A stretch of DNA of 64,000 bases from UBA1941 sp046329575 (GTDB lineage Bacteria; Bacteroidota; Bacteroidia; Chitinophagales; LD1), in assembly GCA_046329575.1 (NCBI GenBank), contig JAXLUJ010000007.1, positions 62,001 through 126,000 of the forward strand, read 5' to 3'. Position numbers and translations under genes: made by a program. Under the pieces are notes generated by a model, which was not told where the DNA came from, did no database searches, and saw only the letters and a program-made list of their open reading frames with translations. Numbering within the stretch: position 1 is the first letter of the stretch; each line of letters opens with the position of its first letter. Shown piece by piece: positions 1 through 8,624 of the stretch.

Positions 1-625
1 ACGGCCTTATGTTGCACCCATCAAACTAACTATCCATCTCACGCCGGCCATGTGTTTGCTGGGTTATTTGGGCTATCTCACCTTGTATGTTTTTTTCGGA
101 ACGAAAAAGAAAGTAGCTGCACCACCTTCCACCCTAAAAATGATCAAGGCCGTGTTGTTGTTTTTGATAGTGCAATTGTTTTTGGGTGGAATTGTTTCGG
201 GTATGAAGGCCGGGCTGGCTTTTCCCACTTGGCCTACGATGAACGGCGAATGGGTGCCTGATGTGCTGTTTCATGGCGAAAAAACGCTGGATGGCATTAC
301 CCAATTCAGTTTTCAGGCCACCTGGGGCCAGGCGCTGATTCAACTTTTGCACCGCAGTGTAGCCTACCTTCTTATTGCCGCTATCTTTTTTTTCTTCTAT
401 AAAAATTACCGCTTGCAAGGCGATGCGATGTGGAATTGGAGCCTGAAGTTATATCCGGTTACGGTTTGCCTTCAGGCCTTGATTGGAATTATAACAGTTA
501 CCAATTGCATTGGCCATATTCCGGTATTTTACGGCGTGTTGCATCAGGCAGGCGCCATGTTGTTGCTGATGCACACCATCTTGTTGTGGTTCCAACTTCC
601 TTCAAAAAATATGGAAAGCGCATAA
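1..625 (+). CDS. ctaA: COX15/CtaA-like heme A synthase, 5' partial
   Basis: The reading frame is open to the left edge, so the N-terminus lies outside the window; codons run in frame from base 2. The visible roughly 207 residues form several membrane helices. They carry a COX15-like segment (LGGIVSGMKAGLAFPTWP, then MNGEWVPD) and two helix histidines in LLHRSVAYL and VLHQAGAMLL, the type of residue that ligates heme in this family. Heme A synthase oxidises heme O to heme A in the cytoplasmic membrane for cytochrome c oxidase. A cytochrome oxidase assembly neighbour such as ctaB would be expected upstream but cannot be seen. Family assignment is firm; the partial length prevents checking the first helices. 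Confidence 0.85.
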   Translation, partial: RPYVAPIKLTIHLTPAMCLLGYLGYLTLYVFFGTKKKVAAPPSTLKMIKAVLLFLIVQLFLGGIVSGMKAGLAFPTWPTMNGEWVPDVLFHGEKTLDGITQFSFQATWGQALIQLLHRSVAYLLIAAIFFFFYKNYRLQGDAMWNWSLKLYPVTVCLQALIGIITVTNCIGHIPVFYGVLHQAGAMLLLMHTILLWFQLPSKNMESA

Positions 626-650
626 GCGCGCATCTTTTAAAAAAACAGCT

Positions 651-1013
651 ATGAAAAACGTACTGCTGCTTATCGGCCTGTTGTTTACTGGCTCTGCTTA
701 TTGCCAAATGAACTTCGAAAAAGTAGGCTCGCTTAAAAATCTTCACGTTACGGTAAAAGTGCTTGGGCCCGAACTCATCGCGGTTGTTCCTGAAAGCGGC
801 ACCGGTCGCTATTCTGCCGGCATGCTTCCGAAGGAATTGCAGCAGGACGGACTGCCGCTGATCGTGAGGGGTGATGTGGGCAAGATTCCTCCCAATGTGC
901 GCATGATTGGAACGCCCTTTCGCATTACCTGCATCAAGGTGAGCGCTGCTGATAAAAAGAAATATCATCTTTCGAAAAGGAAGTACAGCGAAAAAGATAT
1001 GGTGCGTCCATAG
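651..1013 (+). CDS. Small exported protein, unknown function
   Basis: A 120-residue protein that begins with a clear signal peptide (MKNVLLLIGLLFTGSAYC, cleavage near residue 18-19). The mature part is about 100 residues, basic, with no motif I recognise. It starts 25 bp after the heme A synthase on the same strand and probably shares its transcript. A periplasmic or surface location is inferred from the signal peptide. No function is proposed. Confidence 0.55.
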   Translation: MKNVLLLIGLLFTGSAYCQMNFEKVGSLKNLHVTVKVLGPELIAVVPESGTGRYSAGMLPKELQQDGLPLIVRGDVGKIPPNVRMIGTPFRITCIKVSAADKKKYHLSKRKYSEKDMVRP

Positions 1014-1369
1014 CAACTGCAGCTAAAAAATTATGAATTAGTGGCCGGAAAGAAGACATCCAATTATTCGTAATTCGTAAATTATAACTTAAAATTAATT
1101 ATGGCGGATGCCGCGCTCTACGCTGCAAGTCCTCAGGCCGCGGAAAGCCTAAAACCATTGCTGTGTAATCGTTTTGGGTGAATTACGAATTTCAAATTAC
1201 GAATTACGAAGAGGAGGTAAGTCTTTAAGTACAATCTTAATCTATCTCGTAATTCGTAATTTTTCATTCGTAATTTCTTCGCTGCGGCCTTCCGGCCTTT
1301 ACGCTTCGATCGCTACCGCGGGCAGTCATAATAAACTAGTTATCCCTTTTATGATTGACGTTGGAATAC
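1014..1369. repeat. Gene-free stretch with dispersed repeats
   Basis: No coding sequence is supported here. The stretch holds several copies of a short palindrome-like word (TTCGTAATTCGTAATTT and its complement), around 1063-1085, 1180-1208 and 1245-1278. It also holds two GC-rich blocks at about 1101-1150 and 1279-1330 that recur elsewhere: 2891-3110, 36585-36713 and 59791-59915. The GC-rich blocks contain the words GCTGCAAGTCCTCAGGCCGC and CTACCGCGGGCAGTCA. They look like a dispersed intergenic repeat family rather than a decayed gene. Confidence 0.6.
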
Positions 1370-2818
1370 TCAGTATTTTGCAACGCAAAACATTCGTGCG
1401 CCCTTACCATCCACTTCCAGAAAATAATTTCCCTCCGGCAATAGCGAGGTGTTTAAATCCAATTGTGGCCCGTCTATTTTCTGAAGCCTGATAATTTGCC
1501 CCAAACTGTTGTAAACACGCACATTTCGGCCTATATCACCTGGCTCGAAACCAAAAACCGTCAATACCGCATTCGCCGGATTAGGATAGAAACTCCAGTG
1601 CCGGTCATTTTCCTGAATACCGGTGGTAGTACACAAGGTTTTGAAAAAATCCAACGAAGCTTTGGTGTAATCGCTGTAAAATTTATGCTCGGCGTTGGAT
1701 GCCGCAATCTGATTAATCACATCGGCTTTTGCCGTATTCGAAAGGCCAATCACCGTAGGAAACTGCGATAAATGACCAAGTACGTAGTTCGAAATGGTGT
1801 CAGAATGTTTTGCGTAATGGTTGCTATCGAGCAATTGCGCCGCCACCAGTTCATTAAAAATAGTTTGCGACACATTTACTGAAACGCCCGGCACACGAGC
1901 AAAACGTTCAGGATAAACAGGCTGGCGATCATGAATCAGATAATCGTGGCAAACGCCACGCGCGGCCAGCACCGAATCGTTTTGCCGGGCATCTTCATTT
2001 CCTTGCGGACCCACTTCTGCATTGTCGTCATATTTTGCCATCCGAAAAGCAAAAGGATTGGTGCGCACCCCAAAGATGAGCTTTGCTGCCGAGGCGCAAT
2101 ACGAAATGCCGGCGCGGTAATTATAGATGTACGACAGCGCTCCTGAAAAAGCACCGCCATTGCTCATGCCCAACGAGAATTTTGGTGTAGAAGTGGTCAT
2201 TTGCTGACGGGCGATAAACGTATCGGTAAGGATCTTCAGGTTTTGATAGTCGATGTTGGAAAGTGTGTCGAGCGGAACGGGTTGCCAGCGCAATTTTCCG
2301 TCGCCATTCAAATCGGTATTACGTGTAATTTCTTCGGCTTCGGTAATAAGTACGCCAAAGCTATCGGCCAGGGCGGCGTTCACAAAGTTGCGGTATTCAG
2401 TAAACTGCATCCAATTCGAAGCGCTGCCGCCGGTTCCGTGAAGCAGATAAATAACACCCCGCATATTTGGAGGAAAACACGAGTACACATTTTTCAGAAA
2501 CGAAACACCCATGATTTTTTCATACTGAATAGGTGGAAGTGCCACGGCCTGCAATTGCGCGGTTATCGTAATGTTTGAAGCCGGCATCACCAGGGTGCTG
2601 TGCCATTCCAACGGGTTTTGCATAGAGGCGGTGTTGCCCGTCCAGCGATCAAAAACTTTGGTGCTGTCTAAAGCTGCACTCCACACCTGAACGGTGTCGC
2701 CCGCATGATAATTGCCTGAACCATAGCCATTATTTACAGTAAGCTGATAGGTTTGCGCGTAGCTGGTGATGTGTAGCCCTGCCACCAAAAAACCGAGTAA
2801 AAAGTAGTTGAATTTCAT
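1370..2818 (-). CDS. Secreted esterase-like protein with T9SS sorting domain
   Basis: The start at 2818 is preferred because it opens directly on a signal peptide (MKFNYFLLGFLVAGLHITSYAQ); an upstream ATG at 2836 adds only six residues. After an N-terminal repeat-like segment of about 90 residues comes an alpha/beta-hydrolase region with an oxyanion-type LLHGTGG and a nucleophile elbow GMSNGG, similar to polyhydroxybutyrate depolymerase or feruloyl esterase families. The last 75 residues (FYPNPANAVLTVFG onward) are a type A Por secretion tail. The protein is therefore likely exported by the type IX system and anchored or released at the surface. The substrate is unknown. Confidence 0.7.
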   Translation of the reverse strand: MKFNYFLLGFLVAGLHITSYAQTYQLTVNNGYGSGNYHAGDTVQVWSAALDSTKVFDRWTGNTASMQNPLEWHSTLVMPASNITITAQLQAVALPPIQYEKIMGVSFLKNVYSCFPPNMRGVIYLLHGTGGSASNWMQFTEYRNFVNAALADSFGVLITEAEEITRNTDLNGDGKLRWQPVPLDTLSNIDYQNLKILTDTFIARQQMTTSTPKFSLGMSNGGAFSGALSYIYNYRAGISYCASAAKLIFGVRTNPFAFRMAKYDDNAEVGPQGNEDARQNDSVLAARGVCHDYLIHDRQPVYPERFARVPGVSVNVSQTIFNELVAAQLLDSNHYAKHSDTISNYVLGHLSQFPTVIGLSNTAKADVINQIAASNAEHKFYSDYTKASLDFFKTLCTTTGIQENDRHWSFYPNPANAVLTVFGFEPGDIGRNVRVYNSLGQIIRLQKIDGPQLDLNTSLLPEGNYFLEVDGKGARMFCVAKY

Positions 2819-3161
2819 GATTTGAAAATACAACACTTTTTGGGTGAGAGGAGAGTGCGGTGAAGACTTCGTTGTAGAAATTTTGTTGCCCCGCGGTAGG
2901 GATGGGAGCGGAAAGCCCGCAAGGCCGCAGCAAAAAAATTACGAATGAAAAATTACGAATTACGAGATGGCACACCTCTGTTTTTTAGACGCACCTGTTT
3001 TTCGTAATTCGTAATTTTTCATTCGTAATCACCCCGAAAAGAAGACACCCCCATGATTTTATGACTTCCCGCGGCCTGAGGACTTGCAGCGAACAGCCCG
3101 GCATCCGCACAAATAAAAACCCTGTTTAGAGGGCATATTTATGCAATAAGGCCATATAAAA
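2819..3161. repeat. Gene-free stretch with dispersed repeats
   Basis: No gene is seen. The region contains a GC-rich block at about 2891-2932 (CCGCGGTAGGGATGGGAGCG), another at about 3069-3108 (GCGGCCTGAGGACTTGCAGC), and AT-rich TTCGTAATTCGTAATTTTTC palindromes between them. The two GC blocks are the reverse complement of the arrangement at 36585-36713, so this is an inverted copy of the same dispersed element. It separates two divergently regulated minus-strand genes and may hold transcription stops, but no clean stem with a T-run is visible. Confidence 0.55.
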
Positions 3162-4136
3162 TTACCACTTCAGCAAGTACGCAAAAATCAATGGCGCTAC
3201 AATTGTAGCATCCGATTCAATGATGAACTTAGGTGTGTGAATGTCGAGTTTTCCCCAGGTAATCTTTTCATTCGGAACTGCACCGGAATAGGAACCGTAA
3301 GAAGTAGTAGAGTCAGAAATCTGGCAGAAGTAGCTCCAGAACGGCACGTCGTGCCATTCCAAATCCTGATACATCATTGGCACCACACAAATTGGGAAAT
3401 CGCCGGCAATACCGCCACCAATCTGGAAAAAGCCAACGCCTTTTCCCGACGAGTTGTTGCGATACCAATCGGCCAGCCAAACCATGTATTCGATGCCGCT
3501 TTTCATGGTAGCGGCTTTCATTTCGCCCTTGATTACATAAGAGGCGAAGATGTTGCCCATAGTAGAATCTTCCCAGCCCGGTACCACTATAGGAATGTTT
3601 TTTTCAGCCGCTGCCAGCATCCACGAATTTTTCGGATCAATTTCATAGTACTGTTTCAAATCGCCGCTCAGCAATAATTTGAACATATACTCATGCGGAA
3701 AATAACGCTCCCCTTTGTTGTCAGCATCTTTCCAAACCTGATGAATATGTTTTTGCAACCGGCGGAAGGCTTCTTCTTCAGGAATGCAGGTGTCGGTAAC
3801 GCGGTTGTAATGGTTTTCCAAAAGGTCCCATTCTTCCTGTGGCGACAAATCGCGGTAGTTAGGAACGCGTTTGTAGCTGTTGTGCGCCACCAGGTTCATG
3901 ATGTCTTCTTCCAGATTCGCGCCTGTGCAACTGATGATAGCCACTTTATCCTGACGGATCATCTCGGCCAGCGAAAGGCCCAACTCGGCTGTGCTCATGG
4001 CGCCGGCCAGCGTCACCATCATTTTTCCGCCTTCGGCCAGATGGGTTTCATAGCCTTTGGCAGCATCTACCAAAGCGGCAGCGTTAAAGTGTAAATAATG
4101 TTTGGTTATAAAGTCGCGAATCGGAGTGGCCATCAT
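3162..4136 (-). CDS. Deoxyhypusine synthase-like family protein
   Basis: A 324-residue protein of the deoxyhypusine/homospermidine synthase superfamily, NAD-dependent enzymes that transfer an aminobutyl group from spermidine. Visible hallmarks are TLAGAMSTAELG, ISCTGANLEEDI, IGGGIAGDFPICVVPMM and the C-terminal SYSGAVPNEKITWGKL. In the last motif the lysine of WGKL corresponds to the catalytic lysine of the eukaryotic enzyme. Bacteria lack hypusinated eIF5A, and many bacterial relatives make homospermidine or have unknown substrates, so the exact reaction is left open. Two adjacent ATGs (4136 and 4133) are equally plausible starts. It lies alone between repeats and a divergent gene. Confidence 0.8.
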   Translation of the reverse strand: MMATPIRDFITKHYLHFNAAALVDAAKGYETHLAEGGKMMVTLAGAMSTAELGLSLAEMIRQDKVAIISCTGANLEEDIMNLVAHNSYKRVPNYRDLSPQEEWDLLENHYNRVTDTCIPEEEAFRRLQKHIHQVWKDADNKGERYFPHEYMFKLLLSGDLKQYYEIDPKNSWMLAAAEKNIPIVVPGWEDSTMGNIFASYVIKGEMKAATMKSGIEYMVWLADWYRNNSSGKGVGFFQIGGGIAGDFPICVVPMMYQDLEWHDVPFWSYFCQISDSTTSYGSYSGAVPNEKITWGKLDIHTPKFIIESDATIVAPLIFAYLLKW

Positions 4137-4222
4137 TTCAATTTTGCGGCAAAAATCAATTTTTTTAGCGCAATCGCAAGTAAAAACAGCTATAGTAGCT
4201 CAGCAATTCGGGAGCGCAATTG

Positions 4223-4230
4223 TATTTTTG
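4223..4230 (+). promoter_or_regulatory. Candidate Bacteroidota -7 box
   Basis: TATTTTTG matches the Bacteroidota -7 consensus TAnnTTTG and lies 43 bp before the ATG of the YcxB-like gene. I do not see a convincing -33 TTG at the usual distance, so the call rests on the -7 box alone. Confidence 0.35.
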
Positions 4231-4272
4231 CAACTTGTTCCTCATATTGAGTACTCCATCAACACTACGTAC

Positions 4273-4761
4273 ATGAAACTTACTTTTGAAATCACCCGCC
4301 AGGATTATTCCGGCTTTGTGCGGTATCTTTTCTATAAGCGAAGGTTCAAGCGTACGGCGTTTATGATTTTAATAGTTTTAATCGCAGTGCAGTTTTCGAT
4401 AAACTATAAAAACCCCAGCTGGTATTCCGTATTTATCTCATCGGTTGTTAGTTTAGCTATATACGCCTTTCTTATCAACCGCGGTTTGAATAGAGCCGGT
4501 AATATTCCTGATGAAAACGGAAGCATACTTGGCCATCGTGAAATGGAGTTTTTGGATGATAGATTCACTTGTAATTCTGAAAAAGTTGAGAGCAGCAACA
4601 AATATTCAACTATTAAAAGTGTAGAAGAAAGCAGCCTTGGTTTTTATCTGTTTGTAGATAAGAATGTTGCCATGCTGGTACCCAAAAGAGCTTTTGCCAA
4701 TAAAACTCAGGAAGATGATTTCCGGAAATTGATCACCTCACAACTTTCCAAACCAATTTGA
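4273..4761 (+). CDS. YcxB-like membrane protein
   Basis: The start at 4273 (MKLTFEITRQDYSGF) is chosen because the open frame upstream overlaps the promoter of the divergent gene and is not protein-like. The 162-residue product has a short cytoplasmic N-terminus, two adjacent membrane helices (about residues 28-45 and 52-70) and a soluble C-terminal domain. That domain has the pattern typical of YcxB-like proteins: REMEFLDDRF, a tyrosine/serine-rich core, then MLVPKRAF. Proteins of this family are common and uncharacterised. The next gene overlaps its stop codon, so the two are probably co-translated. Confidence 0.6.
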   Translation: MKLTFEITRQDYSGFVRYLFYKRRFKRTAFMILIVLIAVQFSINYKNPSWYSVFISSVVSLAIYAFLINRGLNRAGNIPDENGSILGHREMEFLDDRFTCNSEKVESSNKYSTIKSVEESSLGFYLFVDKNVAMLVPKRAFANKTQEDDFRKLITSQLSKPI

Positions 4762-5357
4762 AAATAGCAGCAGTACTAGTTTTTATAGCCGGTGCGCTAA
4801 TCCAAAATGAGGCATTAGCACAAGCACGTTCCAAATTCGATTTTCCGATTTTGCAGTTGACTGCCGATTTAAATAATGATGGAAGAGCCGACAAAGTTGA
4901 AGTAACTCAGGATACCGCTCAGGCTACAGCGCCCTACCTTCTCGAAATTTTCTTTAGGCAAACCGATGGCAGTTGGAAGTTAGTGGCTGGTTCTGCCAAA
5001 ATAATTTTACCTGAATATCCCTACGGCCGTGGCGGTTTTATATCCGGTAATCGGTTTCTTGATGTAACTATTCATAATGGGTTGTTAAGCGTGAACCATC
5101 AATTGCTTCGAGGCCATTTCGAACATCAGTTTCGCTTTTACCACGGCTCTTTTGAACTGGTGCGTTATACCGAAGAAAGTGCTGACGGACATGGTACCGG
5201 AACCGCTATTGAATTTAATTTGATTTCCGGCCTAAGGAAAGTAGTGGAAACCAATTACGAAAACGACAAAGTCATTAGCCGCAAACGAGAACGCTTAAAA
5301 CTTCGGCCCTTACCACGGTTTGAGGAGGTGGTACCTTTTGATGCGGAGTACTATTAA
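4758..5357 (+). CDS. Exported VCBS/FG-GAP-like protein
   Basis: The likely start is a TTG at 4758 that overlaps the TGA of the preceding gene. No ATG in this frame would preserve the signal peptide (KIAAVLVFIAGALIQNEALAQ). Just after cleavage there is an aspartate-rich segment LTADLNNDGRADKVEV, the calcium-loop-like motif seen in FG-GAP/VCBS repeats. The remaining roughly 150 residues have no recognised catalytic motif. It is probably a periplasmic or secreted binding protein made from the same transcript as the YcxB-like membrane protein. Confidence 0.55.
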   Translation: MKIAAVLVFIAGALIQNEALAQARSKFDFPILQLTADLNNDGRADKVEVTQDTAQATAPYLLEIFFRQTDGSWKLVAGSAKIILPEYPYGRGGFISGNRFLDVTIHNGLLSVNHQLLRGHFEHQFRFYHGSFELVRYTEESADGHGTGTAIEFNLISGLRKVVETNYENDKVISRKRERLKLRPLPRFEEVVPFDAEYY

Positions 5358-5404
5358 TTTGAAGAGGAAGGTCAGTGCGTTAGACTATTTCGACTTACGA
5401 TGTC

Positions 5405-5433
5405 CGACTTCGTAAGTCCCACTTACGAAGTCG
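5405..5433. repeat. Hairpin with 13-bp perfect arms
   Basis: CGACTTCGTAAGT, a CCC loop, then ACTTACGAAGTCG. A further half-copy (ACTTACGAAGTCGG) follows at 5435-5448, and a related CGACTTACGA precedes it at 5391. It lies 48 bp after a stop codon but has no T-run, so a classic intrinsic terminator is unlikely. A small palindromic repeat or RNA-stabilising hairpin is possible. Confidence 0.6.
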
Positions 5434-5485
5434 AACTTACGAAGTCGGAATAACGCTCCAAAAATCCCGTATCTTGCCCCTCTTC

Positions 5486-6160
5486 ATGAATCCTCAAGTG
5501 CATCTGGTCACCAGTTTTCAGAAATTGGTTCAAACATCTTTCAACGGCTCAGTAAATGCCTTGGCCTGGAAGCGCCAACTTCAGGGTGATTTTGAAGAAG
5601 TGTTGCGCCAGTTTCCCTTCACCGGAAATATGATCACCATTGAACCCGAAAGTTTGCTGCAATTGCATTTAAGTGATAACGGACAGCAGGCCCGCGAAGC
5701 CATTTTAAACGATTGGAATTTACTGCAGCAGCATGGCGCACAACCGGTGCTGAACCTCATCAGCCATTACGAACGCGATGAACAATCGATTTTCCCAACC
5801 GATGTGTATTCCTTTCATGTAGATCGATCACCGGTTGCAACCGACACTTTTTTGTGCACCTACTTTGGCGCAAGCAGCCAGATCATTTCTAATGAAGGCT
5901 GCGAACGAATGATTGATGTTCCTGAAATTCGCGCGGCCTTGCAGGAAGAATATGGCGGCGAGGAAAGCGGCTTTGAACAGTTTCTTATGGAACACTTTTA
6001 CGATTTGCATTATCGCGCCAAGCCAAATGCCACACCTTTCCATTTAGGTAACGGCTGGTTGTGGCGCCTGGCCATCGACCATCCTGAGCAGCAAGTGCCG
6101 CCTTGTATTCACCGCGCACCGATTGAAAACGGACATCCCCGATTGCTGCTGATTTGTTGA
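5486..6160 (+). CDS. DUF1826 family protein
   Basis: The ATG at 5486 (MNPQVHLVTSFQ) is preferred over an upstream TTG. The 224-residue product fits DUF1826 in length and in its conserved features: a histidine followed by two residues and an arginine in FHVDRSPV, a cysteine-tyrosine-glycine segment CTYFGAS, and a C-terminal proline-rich IHRAPIENGHPRLLLI. The His/Asp pattern recalls 2OG-oxygenase-like beta-barrels, but this is only a resemblance. No operon partner is seen on either side. Confidence 0.6.
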   Translation: MNPQVHLVTSFQKLVQTSFNGSVNALAWKRQLQGDFEEVLRQFPFTGNMITIEPESLLQLHLSDNGQQAREAILNDWNLLQQHGAQPVLNLISHYERDEQSIFPTDVYSFHVDRSPVATDTFLCTYFGASSQIISNEGCERMIDVPEIRAALQEEYGGEESGFEQFLMEHFYDLHYRAKPNATPFHLGNGWLWRLAIDHPEQQVPPCIHRAPIENGHPRLLLIC

Positions 6161-6380
6161 GGGAGAATGAACGGTTTGCGACAAAGAGACATTAGGGGAC
6201 GGAATGACAACTTGGGACGAAGCGAATATTAGCCTTCATATTCAAAGCTCAGGCGCTCTTCATTGTTCATTGTTCATTGTTCATTGTTCATTGTCCATTG
6301 TCCATTGTCCATTGTCCATTGTCTATTGTTCACTGTTCATTGCCACCATTTTCAAATCAACACATCCCCAGATCCTCAAA
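6161..6380. repeat. Heptanucleotide tandem repeat and AT-rich repeat
   Basis: From 6259 to 6342 there are twelve consecutive 7-bp units, TTCATTG with variants TCCATTG, TCTATTG and TTCACTG. After it comes a copy of the CAAATCAACACATC...CCTCAAATCA type of dispersed repeat that also occurs near 34500, 40400, 43100 and 48000. Open frames across it are low-complexity and not considered genes. Confidence 0.75.
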
Positions 6381-7058
6381 TCAATGACACGCTCTGTTAT
6401 GCTTCTTCAACTGGTAGTAGTTGTACGGCAACGGCACTAAAAAACCCATTGCCAAAGATGGCACAAATGCTAACCAATACGCCGGATTGCCCACTGCCAT
6501 CTTTCCACCGGTAATCATAAAATCCGTAGTGTCCATCGCAATTTCCATCGCCACCATCGAAATGAACGACATACTCACCGCCATCTTCAAAGCCGCTTGC
6601 CAAAACAGTTTTTCGCGGTAATGCAACAACGTGGTTTCCAGCGTTACCGAAGTAAAAAGCCCCGCAATCACCGAAAGCGTCATCTGAACACTCATCGGCG
6701 TGTTCGGGTAAAAATGTTGCAGAAAAACCACCATCGCAAAATCGCCAATCGAACAGCCAATCAAACAATTAAGCGTGTTGAACCCGGCTCGTTTCCATAC
6801 CGACACATCATTCCACGAAAACCCGCTCGCCACAGGCGTTACAGGCGTTTGCCCGGTAATTTCTTTCAACAAATATTTCTGCCCAACCGCCTCCTGCAGT
6901 TCCTTCACACCAAAGTGACGATTCGCCACAATCGTCAGTTGTTCCTGTTGCTTCGAAACCCGCACCTCCGAAATGCCCGGCAAATTCTTCACCGCATGCG
7001 AAATAATCCCTTCGCAACTCGTGCACGTCATTCCCTTCACCTGAAAACTTTCCGTCAT
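6381..7058 (-). CDS. HMA-domain fused to DUF4396 membrane protein
   Basis: The 225-residue protein begins with a heavy-metal-associated domain (residues 1-70) with the metal site GMTCTSCEG, then a short linker, then a DUF4396-type membrane region with four or so helices (CLIGCSIGDFAMVVF, LSVIAGLFTSVTLET, AVSMSFISMVAMEIAM, WLAFVPSLAMGFLVPLPYNYY). DUF4396 is an uncharacterised membrane family. The fused Cys-x-x-Cys domain suggests capture or transport of a soft metal such as copper. The cysteine and histidine of CLIGCSIGD and the terminal NRACH could add ligands. No metal regulator is adjacent. Confidence 0.65.
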   Translation of the reverse strand: MTESFQVKGMTCTSCEGIISHAVKNLPGISEVRVSKQQEQLTIVANRHFGVKELQEAVGQKYLLKEITGQTPVTPVASGFSWNDVSVWKRAGFNTLNCLIGCSIGDFAMVVFLQHFYPNTPMSVQMTLSVIAGLFTSVTLETTLLHYREKLFWQAALKMAVSMSFISMVAMEIAMDTTDFMITGGKMAVGNPAYWLAFVPSLAMGFLVPLPYNYYQLKKHNRACH

Positions 7059-7364
7059 TATGCAAATATAACAGCAACCCTTCGGAAAAGATTTGACTGA
7101 ACCCCTGATTTTTATTCTGTGGCCTGATGATTAATAATTTTTATGGCGGCAACCGGGTGCTTTCGGGGTTCGCTAACGCTCCCGTGCTCGCTCGTTCCTC
7201 GCTCGCACCGCTCACTTCGTTCGCGCCCTGCCGCCCCCTGCCGCGGGGCAACATCATTCCGGGCAGTAGCCATATTGAGGAATAGCTTACGATATCGAAG
7301 CTATGATGCTATGATTGGTTCTTGGAAATCTCAGCTGTTTTAAAGCTCTTTTGGGCGGCATTAC
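7059..7364. repeat. Gene-free stretch with GC-rich repeat
   Basis: No gene is supported. Bases 7143-7250 hold a GC-rich block (CGTGCTCGCTCGTTCCTCGC). This is the reverse complement of blocks at 31968-32078 and 51299-51400, both of which contain GCGAGGAACGAGCGA and lie between genes. The open frame across it translates to arginine/serine-rich low-complexity sequence and is rejected as coding. Confidence 0.6.
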
Positions 7365-8624
7365 TCAACGCTTATTCTTGACGAGGCGTATAAAATATCC
7401 ATCACACTTATTTCTTACTGTAAGGACGGAGTTGTTATAACAATCAAGTGCATAAACCCAGACTCTATTGGTGGGAACCGTAATTTGCGCATCATTCATT
7501 TCGGTTACATCAGTTGAAGTCCACCAGTAACTCTCAATCTCAATACCTCGTGAAGTACCCGATGAATTTATGCTACCACCCGGCCGTGCCGTAAAACCAC
7601 TTTGGTTGGTTCCATTTCTGTTTTCAAACCAACCGCTTACACTTCTTAATTGATTGCCACTCACAGCCTCGCCTCCCAGGTTGGCAATCAAGGCTTCCCA
7701 ATCTTCTTTCGTTGGAATACGATACTCCTTTCCTCCCAGCGTTTTGTTTTTTAACATCAATTCTACTGCATACCAATTATACAACAGGCCATATTCCTTG
7801 TTCTTTTCTTCAAAGTTATAATAACACCATGCCGGCCCGGTACTGCTGAGCTTTATCCAGTCTTCTTTTGTTTTGGCCTGAGGAATGGACAAACTGCTAT
7901 AACCGTTAGGCTCAACTATCGCCTGGGTACGTATATTTCTTGCTAACCACACCTGATTCCCAATAATTACAGAATCTTTTCCATCAGGCCAGGCGTCGAA
8001 CAGGGTGTCGTTAACACAACGCACTGACAATCCTTCGGCCCTTTGGGTATAATCTGCAGTAATTTGGTTGCTGTTATAGCTCAACGACCGGAACGCTGAA
8101 AATATGTTGTTGGCTACATTCGAAGTCCACCAATAACCCATTGTACCAGCCGGAGCATAAAGTTGTCCCTCTTTCGTAATGCGACCTCCGGGAAGTGCGT
8201 TAAAGTTGTATAAGTCAGTGCCATTACCCGAATCATTCCAGCCCGCTTTGCCTTTCAGTTTTTTGCCGGCATCATCCCCTAACACATTGTTTAAGGTATT
8301 CCAATCCTCTCTGGAGGAAATGTGATATCCGGCAGGCGACAAACCACGGGGGTCGCTTACTGCATACCAATTATAAAACTTTCCGTATTTCTCATTGTTC
8401 GCTTCATTAAATTGGTAATAACACCAAACCGGTCGTTGATACAGGCTGGAATCTTCCCATTCCTTGGCGTTTTTGGCCTGTAAAATCGGATCGCCATTGC
8501 GAAAAGTGCTTACATCTAAATTTTTTGCCATCCACGCCTGATTTCCAATTTGAACAGTAGTGGTTTGTGCAAACGCCAGAAAACCAAACGCGGTAAAAAC
8601 CACGCACGTAATTAATTTTGTCAT
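7365..8624 (-). CDS. Exported protein with two FISUMP domains
   Basis: A 419-residue protein with a signal peptide (MTKLITCVVFTAFGFLAFAQ) followed by two copies of the Fibrobacter succinogenes major paralogous domain. Each copy opens with IGNQ(A/V)W(M/L)A(K/R)N, continues with WCYYxF...YGxxYNWYAV and ends in a GYWWTS or SYWWTS segment followed by a cysteine or arginine strand. These domains resemble sulfatase-modifying-factor/C-type-lectin folds and are abundant on Bacteroidota surfaces. No T9SS tail is visible, so export to the periplasm or outer membrane is inferred from the signal peptide only. Confidence 0.75.
   Translation of the reverse strand: MTKLITCVVFTAFGFLAFAQTTTVQIGNQAWMAKNLDVSTFRNGDPILQAKNAKEWEDSSLYQRPVWCYYQFNEANNEKYGKFYNWYAVSDPRGLSPAGYHISSREDWNTLNNVLGDDAGKKLKGKAGWNDSGNGTDLYNFNALPGGRITKEGQLYAPAGTMGYWWTSNVANNIFSAFRSLSYNSNQITADYTQRAEGLSVRCVNDTLFDAWPDGKDSVIIGNQVWLARNIRTQAIVEPNGYSSLSIPQAKTKEDWIKLSSTGPAWCYYNFEEKNKEYGLLYNWYAVELMLKNKTLGGKEYRIPTKEDWEALIANLGGEAVSGNQLRSVSGWFENRNGTNQSGFTARPGGSINSSGTSRGIEIESYWWTSTDVTEMNDAQITVPTNRVWVYALDCYNNSVLTVRNKCDGYFIRLVKNKR

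Noticed and set aside
1174..1491. Plus-strand frame in the first large gap
   Set aside because: It reads across dispersed TTCGTAATTCGTAATTT repeats and into the 3' end of the T9SS esterase gene on the other strand.
5405..5433. Hairpin as an intrinsic terminator
   Set aside because: Stem is perfect but no T-run follows, and related half-copies surround it, so it is listed as a repeat.
6204..6514. Two plus-strand frames rich in Cys/His/Ser
   Set aside because: They read through a heptanucleotide tandem repeat and oppose the well-supported HMA-DUF4396 gene.
7143..7343. Arg/Ser-rich open frame
   Set aside because: It overlaps a GC-rich repeat found in two other intergenic places; low complexity.
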